This document shows positions 16,518-23,835 of a stretch of DNA of 64,000 nt, in pieces. The position numbers and the translations under genes are program-made. Each line of letters starts with the position of its first letter. The first letter of the stretch is position 1. The notes below the pieces were generated by a model. It did not search any database and was not told where the DNA came from. It saw only the letters and a program-made list of their open reading frames with translations. The stretch comes from Halorussus litoreus (GTDB lineage Archaea > Halobacteriota > Halobacteria > Halobacteriales > Haladaptataceae), in the NCBI RefSeq assembly GCF_003382685.1, contig NZ_KZ859512.1, positions 28,141-92,140 of the forward strand, read 5' to 3'.

Positions 16518-16829
16518 ATGACGGTCGAGACCGCTACGCTGGACGACCTGACCGTGACGCCCCGCGAGGTGGCGTTCCCGGGGTCCGAGCCGAAGACGGT
16601 CCGGCTCGCGCTCGACGAGGGCGACGAGGTGCCCGCCCACCGCCACCCCGAGCGCGAGATCGTGGTGTATCTGGTGTCGGGCCGCCTCGACGTGCAGGTA
16701 GAGGGAGAGTCGAACGTGCTGGAACCGGGCGATCTCCTGCGGTTCGACGGTCGAGACGAGGTGTCGCCGAAGGCCGAAGCCGACAGCGTCGCGCTGCTGG
16801 TGCTGGCTCCTCGGTCCGACGAGGAGTGA
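16518..16829 (+). CDS. Cupin-domain protein
   Basis: A 103-aa small cupin with a better kept metal site than its neighbour: motif 1 reads VPAHRHPEREIVVYLVSGRLDV (two His and a Glu) and motif 2 VLEPGDLLRFDGRDEVSPKAE. It probably binds a divalent metal. It is likely co-transcribed with the DUF2249 gene upstream, as no palindrome lies in the 75-bp gap. It is the last gene before the repeat-rich gap and nirK. Confidence 0.86.
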   Translation: MTVETATLDDLTVTPREVAFPGSEPKTVRLALDEGDEVPAHRHPEREIVVYLVSGRLDVQVEGESNVLEPGDLLRFDGRDEVSPKAEADSVALLVLAPRSDEE

Positions 16830-16904
16830 GTCGTTTTCTATTTTTGCCGCAGTTACGGTGGCGTCTCTACTGAGTGGAGTCTGGGCAGTTGTGACGGGGA
16901 GCGG

Positions 16905-17150
16905 TCCACGAAGCCAGCTACTGCTTGCGCCTCGCAGAACCCGCACAGCACCGCAACAGCACAGCACCGCAACAGCACAGCACTGCAACGGCACAGCACC
17001 GCAACCGCCCAGCACTGCAACCGCCCAGCACCGCAACAGCACAGCACTACAACGGCACAGCACCGCGCCCGCACCGCGCCTCGTGCCCCCCTGCCGCGCC
17101 TGCGCGCGCCTTCGTGAAGGCGCGCGCAGGCGTGACGCGTACCCGTGGAC
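16905..17150. repeat. Dispersed repeat, copy R4 (one arm) with CACAGCACCGCAA tandem array
   Basis: The gap 16830-17382 has no credible gene. From about 16905 it carries the repeat core (CAGCTACTGCTTGCGCCTCG). This is followed by roughly ten irregular tandem units of CACAGCACCGCAACAG or CACAGCACTGCAACGG type (about 16945-17070), then a GC-rich tail with the hairpin GCGCGCCTTC-GTG-AAGGCGCGCGC near 17107. Two direct repeats of CACGGAGTGCARGC follow (about 17157 and 17189). The tandem array is an expansion of a block present once or twice in the other copies. Confidence 0.75.
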
Positions 17151-17382
17151 CGGTTCACGGAGTGCAGGCAGTCAGTTCTGAAGTCCACGGAGTGCAAGCG
17201 GTCGGCTCTGAAGGCGGTCGGTTCTCGCGGACTGCGGAGTCGTGCGTCGTCGGCCGGGGTATCCGGTCGGCCAGTTCGTGCGACGACTGAACGCCGCCCT
17301 CGCTCTCCTGTTCGCGATCACTGAGCTCTCCGGCCGTGTTCGGTTCGTTACCAGCCTCGATTCTCAGAACCCGAGAACGCCG

Positions 17383-17394
17383 CGAACACGTTCG
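17383..17394. promoter_or_regulatory. Island palindrome site 8 (perfect), nirK promoter
   Basis: CGAAC-AC-GTTCG, 81 bp before the nirK start. The longer distance suggests that nirK has a 5' leader, unlike most island genes, and a GGTGA ribosome-binding-like sequence lies at about 17466. Confidence 0.75.
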
Positions 17395-17474
17395 TCAGCC
17401 TTCTAACCGGCCGAGAATCGCCGTCTCTGTTGAAGGGGGTTCGTCGTCTATCCACGAGTGTAAGGTGACAGACG

Positions 17475-18557
17475 ATGACCGGAACCAACCGACGAACGGT
17501 CCTGCAGGGTATCGGCGTGGGCGGAGCCGCGGCGCTCGCTGGCTGTGCGACCGAGTCCGCCCCGCAAGCGAGTACCGAGACGACCCGACAGACGACGGAA
17601 CAAGCCATGAACCAGCAAAAACAGACGACGGCCGACCGCGTCGCCGCCGACCCGACTGACATCCCAGACCCCATCGACCGCGACGAGCCCGCCGAGGTCG
17701 ACGTGACGCTTCGTGCCGAGGAGGTCACGGCCGAGATCGAGGAGGGAGTCACGTTCAACTTCATGACCTTCAACGGGCGGATTCCCGGGCCGATGGTCCG
17801 GGTCCGGCAGGGTGACACGGTCAACCTGACGTTCGAGAACCCCGAGGAGAACGACTTGCCGCACAACGTGGACTTCCACGCGTGCTACGGGCCGGGCGGC
17901 GGTGCCGACGCCACGACGGTTCCGCCGGGCGAGACGGCCAACCTGAAGTTCAAGGCGACCTACCCCGGCGCGTTCATCTACCACTGCGCGGTCCCGAACA
18001 TGGACATGCACATCTCGGCGGGTATGTTCGGCACCATCCTCGTCGAACCCAAAGAAGGCCTGCCCGAGGTCGACCACGAGTTCTTCCTCGGCCAGCACGA
18101 GATCTACACCGACAAGCGCGCGGGCGAGTCGGGCCACCACAAGTTCGACATGAAGTCGATGCCCCGCGAGGAGCCGACCTACGTCGTGATGAACGGCGAG
18201 CAGTACGCGCTCACGCCCGACAAGTACGGCGCGATGAACGTCGAGACGGGCGACACCGCGCGGGTGTACTTCGTCACGGGCGGCCCGAACCTCACCAGCA
18301 GCTTCCACCCCATCGGTAACGTGTGGAAGGAACTCTACCCGCGGGGATCGCTGGCGTCCGAGACCCAGAAGTACGTCGAGACCACACCGGTCGCGCCCGG
18401 TACCACGACCGTCGCGACCATGGAGTTCCCGGTGCCGGGCGGGGTCAAGCTGGTCGACCACGCGCTCAGCCGGGTCGCTCGCAAGGGCTGCATGTCGGTC
18501 ATCGCCGCCGAGGGCGAGGAGAAGCCCGAGATATTCGACCCCGAGCCGAACGCGTGA
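17475..18557 (+). CDS. nirK: Copper-containing nitrite reductase
   Basis: A 360-aa NirK reducing nitrite to nitric oxide outside the membrane. The N-terminus is a Tat lipoprotein signal (Arg-Arg at 6-7, lipobox LAGC, Cys24) and a Gln/Thr linker. Two cupredoxin domains follow. All copper ligands are present by alignment to the family pattern: type 1 His130, Cys171, His179 and Met184; type 2 His135, His170 and His278. The family Asp and His catalytic region is kept (NVDFHAC near 131-137). Unusual is CYGPGGG where relatives usually have a VTGPGGG-like sequence, which adds a Cys (137) beside the type 2 copper loop. The likely electron donor is the halocyanin at 14726. No nitrate, NO or N2O reductase is in the window. 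Confidence 0.95.
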   Translation: MTGTNRRTVLQGIGVGGAAALAGCATESAPQASTETTRQTTEQAMNQQKQTTADRVAADPTDIPDPIDRDEPAEVDVTLRAEEVTAEIEEGVTFNFMTFNGRIPGPMVRVRQGDTVNLTFENPEENDLPHNVDFHACYGPGGGADATTVPPGETANLKFKATYPGAFIYHCAVPNMDMHISAGMFGTILVEPKEGLPEVDHEFFLGQHEIYTDKRAGESGHHKFDMKSMPREEPTYVVMNGEQYALTPDKYGAMNVETGDTARVYFVTGGPNLTSSFHPIGNVWKELYPRGSLASETQKYVETTPVAPGTTTVATMEFPVPGGVKLVDHALSRVARKGCMSVIAAEGEEKPEIFDPEPNA

Positions 18558-18763
18558 CGAGAGCCGATATCTTTCCGTTCCGTCGATTTCCGTGGAGAAG
18601 CCAGCAACCGTGAGGCAGATGCGGCGGAGGGTTTCCCTGTGATTTTCGTTAGGTCTGCTGACCGCGGCCAGTATTACTGACGATTCGTTAGACTGCCCGT
18701 AGTTGGCAGTAGAAATCGCAGGCTGTTGTACGGGGGAGGTAACTACTGAAGTAACAGAGAACA

Positions 18764-18835
18764 AGCCTAGGCCGGGATTTGAACCCGGGCTCTCGTCCTT
18801 ACCAAGGACGCGCTTTACCGCTAAGCTACCCAGGC
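18764..18835 (-). tRNA. tRNA-Thr (GGT)
   Basis: The minus strand folds as a cloverleaf: acceptor GCCTGGG with CCTAGGC (one G-T pair), a D arm, an anticodon stem CGTCC/GGACG around TTGGTAA (anticodon GGT), and a T arm GCCCGGG-TTCAAAT-CCCGGC. The discriminator is T, as usual for archaeal tRNA-Thr. No intron is seen and CCA is not encoded. Confidence 0.93.
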
Positions 18836-18929
18836 ACGCCGCAACTGAGTGCATCCATTCCTATGCCCGGAACACTCTTTAGGAGTTTCGATTCCCGGCG
18901 GACCCCTGCCTTCGAAACCCGTCTCCCGC

Positions 18930-19691
18930 TCAGGGGTCGGTCGCCGAGGGCTGCGGGTCCTCCGCCGGGGTGAATCGCCGCGGGTCGGGCGCGTCGGCCA
19001 TCGCCTGCTCGACCTCCTCGGGCACCGGCTCGGGCGGTTCGGGGTGGTCGCCGTCGAGCGACGCCGCGAGGTCCCCGGCGTAGGCCAGCAGGGCGTCCGC
19101 GGGTCGGACGCCGAACGCGGTCGTGCCCGCCAGCACCGCGAGTTCGAACACGTCGGTCTCCAGCGCGTGGGGTCGCGTGGTCCGGCCCTGCTGGCCGTCG
19201 GTCTCGTCGCGGCCGAACGACTGGACCGTCTCGACCGCCTTGTCGGCAGCCTCGGTCCGCGCGAGCAAGGAGAACCCGCGCGCGACCATCACGTCCGCGG
19301 CGAGGATATCGATGTTGCTCTCGGTGTGTGGCGGTTCGTGCTCCCACGGCGGGTCGTCGGCGAGCGCGCGGGTGAGCCCAAGTCCCTCGTAGATGAGCTG
19401 GACGCCCGCGGCGCGCTCCTCGATCCCGACCGGGCCGGTCGCCGCGGTGGTCTCGCTGGCGGTCGCGCCGACAGTCCCGGCGTCGTCGCTCGCATCTCGT
19501 CCGTCGCTCTGATTTCCGTCGCTCCGGCTCCCGTTCTTCCCGTCGACGGCTCGGGCCGCGCTCAGCGCGAGCACGCCCGGCACCATCGCCGATTCGTCGA
19601 GGAGGGAACGGATGCGCTCTCGGAGGGGGTCGGGCGAGACGTCCTGCACTGCTCGCCGTCCCGCTCGTCGTGCCCGGAGGGCCGGTTCCAT
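18930..19691 (-). CDS. Isoprenoid-synthase-like protein (DUF7114-like)
   Basis: A 253-aa helical protein. The pattern VQLIYEGLGLTRALADDPPW followed by DILAADVMVARGFSLLARTEAADKAVETVQSFG resembles the core of polyprenyl-synthetase-fold proteins, but no DDxxD metal motif is present. So it is probably a non-catalytic relative, of the haloarchaeal DUF7114 kind. The ATG at 19691 (MEPALRARRAG) is chosen over the longer frame. It is divergent from an enoyl-CoA hydratase-like gene with about 90 bp between them. A variable Ser/Asp-rich insertion lies at about residues 50-85. Confidence 0.7.
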   Translation of the reverse strand: MEPALRARRAGRRAVQDVSPDPLRERIRSLLDESAMVPGVLALSAARAVDGKNGSRSDGNQSDGRDASDDAGTVGATASETTAATGPVGIEERAAGVQLIYEGLGLTRALADDPPWEHEPPHTESNIDILAADVMVARGFSLLARTEAADKAVETVQSFGRDETDGQQGRTTRPHALETDVFELAVLAGTTAFGVRPADALLAYAGDLAASLDGDHPEPPEPVPEEVEQAMADAPDPRRFTPAEDPQPSATDP

Positions 19692-19780
19692 TGAGCGTGT
19701 CTTATGACGGAGTCGCCAAAGACCTTTGGAAACCGCCTCCGAGATGCGAACGTGACGCGACCGTGGAACGTGATTCGCCA

Positions 19781-20560
19781 GTGATCCGGATCGACGACGA
19801 AGCGACCGGCGACGATGGTGGACGAGCGACTGGCGACGCTGGCGAACGACCGGCCGGCGACGCTGACGAACGAGCACACGGCGACGTGTGCGTGGTGACA
19901 CTCGCCCGTCCCGAGCGGCGCAACGCGCTCACGCCCGCGGGGCTCGACGCGCTCGAAGCCGCGGTGACCGAGGCCGACGCGCCGGTGGTCTACCTCCGGG
20001 GCGAGGGGCCGGCGTTCTGCGCCGGGGCGGACCTGGACGTGGTCGCGGACCTCGACCGCGAGTCGGCCGAAGCCTTCGCCGAGCGCGGTCAGCGGGTCGC
20101 CGACGCCATCGAGGACGCCGACAGCGTGGTCGTCGCGGGCGTCGACGGGCCGGCGCGCGGCGGCGGGGTGGAACTCGCGCTCGCGTGCGACCTCCGAGTC
20201 GCGACGCCGAAAGCCACCTTCGCCGAGCCGGGCGTGACTCTCGGGCTGTTCGGCGCGTGGGGCGGGACGGTCCGGCTCCCGCGAATCGTCGGCGAGGGCG
20301 AGGCGCTCGATCTGATGCTCTCGGGCCGGACGGTCGACGCCGAGGACGCTCACCGGATGGGGCTGGTCTCGCGCGTGACCGACGACCCGCGCGCCGTCGC
20401 GAACGAAATCGCGGCCAGCGATCCCGAGACGCTGCGGGTCGTCAAAGCCCGGATGCGCGACGACTCCCCGCCGGCCGAACAGGCCCGCCGGGAGGCCGCG
20501 GCGTTCGCGGACCTGGTCGACCGCCACGGCGATAGTATTGCTGACCAGCGCGATTCGTGA
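19781..20560 (+). CDS. Enoyl-CoA hydratase/isomerase family protein
   Basis: A 259-aa crotonase-fold protein. The oxyanion-hole motifs are present (APVVYLRGEGPAFCAGADLD and VDGPARGGGVELALACDLRVAT). The second acidic catalytic position is in EPGVTLGLFGAWGGTVRLPR. C-terminal VVKARMRDD is typical. The start is uncertain: GTG at 19781 (VIRIDDE) is chosen, with GTG at 19763 as alternative. Near the N-terminus an Asp/Gly-rich insertion (ATGDDGGRATGDAGERPAGDAD) with a roughly 10-residue repeat interrupts the first strands. The acyl-CoA substrate is unknown. Confidence 0.85.
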   Translation: MIRIDDEATGDDGGRATGDAGERPAGDADERAHGDVCVVTLARPERRNALTPAGLDALEAAVTEADAPVVYLRGEGPAFCAGADLDVVADLDRESAEAFAERGQRVADAIEDADSVVVAGVDGPARGGGVELALACDLRVATPKATFAEPGVTLGLFGAWGGTVRLPRIVGEGEALDLMLSGRTVDAEDAHRMGLVSRVTDDPRAVANEIAASDPETLRVVKARMRDDSPPAEQARREAAAFADLVDRHGDSIADQRDS

Positions 20561-20639
20561 TTTTGTGAGTCTACGGCGACTCGATGTTGGCGTTTCCCCA
20601 CTGACACACGCTGGCTTCCGCGTTCCACACCGGCGCGTA

Positions 20640-20995
20640 CAGCGCGGCGCTCTCGTGCGCCGCGCAAATCGCGCGAGGGACGAGGACCGCAACGCAGTGA
20701 GGACCGCAGGAGGCTGGGGAGGTCTGCGGCCCGCGGTCGCGGTTGCGGTCGCGGTGCGGTGCTGTGCGGTCACGCCGAGGCTCAAGCAATAGCTAGCTGC
20801 TTGACTCCGGTTTCTTCTATCTTGAATTCGTCTGAGCTAGCTACTGCCGAGGCATATGAGAAACCGCAACCGCTCCGCGACTGCACTGCACCTCGTCCTC
20901 CCCAGCCTCCTGCGGTCCTCAGCCTCCGCTTCGCTCCGGCTTGCGGTCCTCGTCCCTCGCGCGCGTTGCTCGCGCGCGCTGAGTTTATCACAACA
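20640..20995. repeat. Dispersed GC-rich repeat, copy R2 (two-armed, head-to-head)
   Basis: This fills most of the convergent gap 20561-21046. The centre has GGCTCAAGCAATAGCTAGCT (about 20779-20798) facing GAGCTAGCTACTGCCGAGGC (20834-20853), with a 35-bp AT-richer spacer containing TTCTATCTTGAATTCG. Each arm runs outward through CGCAACCGC/CACAGCAC-type sequence to CTCCCCAGCCTCCTGCGG, then CCTCGTCCCTCGCGCG. No gene is credible here. Confidence 0.8.
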
Positions 20996-21046
20996 GTCGG
21001 AACTCGACCTCAAGACCAACAGTCGGAACTCGACCAACGTTCCTCC

Positions 21047-22003
21047 TCAAATCACAACGCCGGCCTTCAGAATCGCGATCAGGGCAGTCAGCGTCACGAC
21101 GCTGCCGACGGTCGTGACGAATATCGACGTGCTGACGTACTCCGGCGCGGACAGCCCCTCGCTCTCGCCGGTGTCGTACTCGATGGCGAGCAGCAGCGGG
21201 GTGATCGCGACGGGGGTCGCACACTCCAGCACGAACACCCGTGCCACGTCGGTGTCGGCGGTCAGGCCGAACGCCATCGCGACGCCGACGCCGACCACGG
21301 GCGCGACGAACAGCTTGATGCCGTTCGCGACGCCGGTCCGCGAGAAGCTCGAACTGTGCTGGGTGTTGGCCAGCTGGATGCCGAGCATCAGGAGCATCAC
21401 CGGGATGGCCGAGTCGCCGACGAGCTGGAGCGTCTCCATCGCGGCGGTGTCCGAAGCGGGGACGACGCCGAGCCAGCGGGCCGCCCACGCGGCGATGACG
21501 GCGTAGACGAGCGGGAGGCGGAACACCTCCATGACCGCGCTGCCGGTCGAGGTCTCGGTCCCGCGGGAGGCGATGAACACGCCGACGGTGTACATCATGA
21601 CCGACTGGGCCGCGATGAACAGCACGGCGGTCGAGCGCCCCGTCGCGCCGAACGCGAACGCCGCCAGCGGGATGCCGTAGTTGCCAGCGTTCGAGAACGC
21701 CGACGAGAGCACCATCGCGCCCAGCAGCGGCTCGCTCTCGCCGATCAGCCGCCCGGCGATCTCCGCGATCACGATCATGACGAGCGAGAAGGCGACTACG
21801 CCGAGTATGACCCGCGCGGCCAGCCCGCCCGACATCGACGACGTGGCGAGGCTGTGGACGATGAGCGCGGGCGTCAGCACGTAGATGGTGACGGTGCTCA
21901 GCGGCTCCATGGCGACGTCCTTGGTCTTCCCCAGCAGGAAGCCCACCGCTGCTACCGACAGCACCGGCAGGATGGCCGTCCCGAGCGCTGAGAGGAGCGA
22001 CAC
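21047..22003 (-). CDS. AEC-family transporter
   Basis: A 318-aa membrane protein of the auxin efflux carrier family (bacterial and archaeal malonate/organic-acid carriers). About ten hydrophobic helices are arranged in two halves. Typical motifs are VTIYVLTPALIVHSLA in the first half, SSAFSNAGNYGIPLAAF in helix 4, and IPVMLLMLGIQLA at the start of the second half. The substrate cannot be assigned; an organic anion is the usual family role. It is isolated between two copies of the dispersed repeat. Confidence 0.88.
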   Translation of the reverse strand: MSLLSALGTAILPVLSVAAVGFLLGKTKDVAMEPLSTVTIYVLTPALIVHSLATSSMSGGLAARVILGVVAFSLVMIVIAEIAGRLIGESEPLLGAMVLSSAFSNAGNYGIPLAAFAFGATGRSTAVLFIAAQSVMMYTVGVFIASRGTETSTGSAVMEVFRLPLVYAVIAAWAARWLGVVPASDTAAMETLQLVGDSAIPVMLLMLGIQLANTQHSSSFSRTGVANGIKLFVAPVVGVGVAMAFGLTADTDVARVFVLECATPVAITPLLLAIEYDTGESEGLSAPEYVSTSIFVTTVGSVVTLTALIAILKAGVVI

Positions 22004-22189
22004 GCTTGTCCCCCTCGCGGGTGGCCGTTACAAATGTGACGGATGCGGCCATGTGTGGGGGTAACATCCGGCTCTACGTGTTGGAATCTGTAGCAGTTCT
22101 TGCTCTCGATGAAGACGAGTCGTGAACCAGCGAACTCCTCGCCGCCCTCGTGACGAATAGGTGGGATTTCAGCCGGGATTCGCTGCGGT

Positions 22190-22720
22190 GATTTCTCCGG
22201 CTCGGCGCGCGCTGCGCGGCGTCTCGGCGAGCGTCGCGAGCCGAGGCTCGTGGGAGCTGTGCGCCCACGGCGTCTCGACGAGTGAAACGAGGCGAGGGTC
22301 GTCAGCGCGTGCGCTGACGGCGCTCTCATGCGCCGCGCCAAGCGCGCGAGGGACGAGCATGGCGAGGCCCAGTGCGCCTCGCGTGCCGTGCGGGCGACTC
22401 GGGGGTCGCCCGCAGACATCGCAGGCCGAAGGCCGAGAAGCGCAGGAGGCTGGGAAGGTCCGAGGCCCGTGCTGTGCGGTCGCGGTTGCGGTTACGCCGA
22501 GGCTCAAGCAGTAGCTAGCTCCGCGATTGCAGACTTTTCCGTTGAAGAGAGTAGAGCTAGCTATTGCCGAGGCACATGAGTCGCCGCAGCCTCACACCTC
22601 CCCAGCCTCCTCGTTCGCTTCGCTCACTCGTCCACCGTCGGAGCACGCTCCGACGAGCCTGCGCTCGTTCCACTCGCCCAGACCTCGCGCGCGTTGCTCG
22701 CGCGCGCCTAATCGAAAATT
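22190..22720. repeat. Dispersed GC-rich repeat, copy R3 (two-armed, head-to-head)
   Basis: It fills the gap 22004-22779. The core is GGCTCAAGCAGTAGCTAGCTC (about 22502-22522) facing GAGCTAGCTATTGCCGAGGC (22555-22574) around a 32-bp AT-richer spacer. The left arm is the longest seen: GCAACCGC, CACAGCACGGG, CTTCCCAGCCTCCTGCGCTTCTCGG, GCTCGTCCCTCGCGCG, then two further short inverted pieces. The right arm has CACCTCCCCAGCCTCC and ends CGCGCGTTGCTCGCGCGCG. No coding region is supported. Confidence 0.8.
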
Positions 22721-22779
22721 GTGCTGTCGAGAAACAACTGGTCAACCAACTCAATCGCGACGTCGAGAACTCCAAAATC

Positions 22780-23685
22780 TCACTCCTCGCCCGGCGGCGT
22801 CAGATCGCGCTGGAACTCGTCGTACACGTCCAGATCGGCCGGGATCTCGCTCTCGATGCGCCGCTCCTCTTTCGGCGTCTCCACGTCGGCGTCGACCGGC
22901 TCGGCTACGTCCTCCCAGCCGGGCTTGATCTTCACACTTTTCGCTGGCTGGCCGACCGCGACGTGGTGGGCCGGCACGTCGCGCTGGACGATGGACTTCG
23001 CGCCGACGATGGCGTTCTCGCCGATGCGCACGCCCGCCCGGACCATCGAGTCGAAGGTGATGCGGGCGTCGTCCTCGACGATGGTGTGGTAGTTGGTCAC
23101 CTCGGTCTGGTCGACCACGTCGTGGTCGTGGGTGTACACGTGCGCCGAGTCCGAGATGGACACCCGGTCGCCGATGGTCAGCTTCCCGCGGTCGTCCAGA
23201 TGCACGTCGTCGTGGACCACGACGTTGTCGCCGACGGTGACGTTGTGGCCGTAGGTAAAGGAGATACCCTTGAAGAACCGGCAGTCGTCGCCACACTCCT
23301 CGAACAGGTGGTCGGCGAGCATCCGCCGAAAGCGGAGTGCGAACGTCACGTTGTCGGCCATCGGCGTGGCGTCGAACTGCCGCCAGAGCCACTGGAGGTG
23401 CTTGGACTCGCGGAACGTCTCCTCGTCCTTCTCGGCGTAGTACTCGCTTTCGAGGGTCGCGTTGCACGGGTCGTAGCTCTGGAGTCGCACCCGTTCAGCG
23501 GGCGAGACGCGTTCGCCGTCCTGCCAGCGCTCGTAGGCGTCGCGGTCGCCGTGGAGGTCGACCAGCACCTCCTCGACGACGTCGCAGGTGTCCTCCTCGC
23601 CTCGGAGTCGGTCGTCGACCTCGGTGATGAACTCCTCGAGCGAGTCCTCCATCTCCTCGGGGAGGGTTACGTGTCGTTTGGTCAT
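22780..23685 (-). CDS. Hexapeptide-repeat acyltransferase-like protein
   Basis: A 301-aa protein. The N-terminal half (about 1-125) is charged and helical. Residues about 130-250 form a left-handed beta-helix of hexapeptide repeats (VTVGDNVVVHDDVHLDDRGKLTIGDRVSISDSAHVYTHDHDV, ARITFDSMVRAGVRIGENAIVGAKSIVQRDVPAHHVAVGQPAKSV). The VGQPAK end is typical of maltose/galactoside O-acetyltransferases. The His in YTHDHD may be catalytic. The acceptor is unknown. The N-terminal extension, longer than in simple acetyltransferases, is seen in haloarchaeal members. Confidence 0.85.
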   Translation of the reverse strand: MTKRHVTLPEEMEDSLEEFITEVDDRLRGEEDTCDVVEEVLVDLHGDRDAYERWQDGERVSPAERVRLQSYDPCNATLESEYYAEKDEETFRESKHLQWLWRQFDATPMADNVTFALRFRRMLADHLFEECGDDCRFFKGISFTYGHNVTVGDNVVVHDDVHLDDRGKLTIGDRVSISDSAHVYTHDHDVVDQTEVTNYHTIVEDDARITFDSMVRAGVRIGENAIVGAKSIVQRDVPAHHVAVGQPAKSVKIKPGWEDVAEPVDADVETPKEERRIESEIPADLDVYDEFQRDLTPPGEE

Positions 23686-23835
23686 GTAGAGTCCTCCGTG
23701 GTCACTTACTCTACCTTGATAGGCTGACTTGATGGGGGTTTTGGTTGCGGCGCTACGGGTCGGTACTTTTCGGTGGCCGAGGAGTCGATTCCAAGTGGTC
23801 GGAGTAGACGGCCCGAAGAAAACTGGTCGCGAGTT

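Noticed and set aside
16858-17290. Several plus and minus frames in the repeat-rich gap before nirK
   Set aside because: They consist of repeated AQHRNSTAP-like units made by the CACAGCACCGCAA array and have no start, ribosome site or family.
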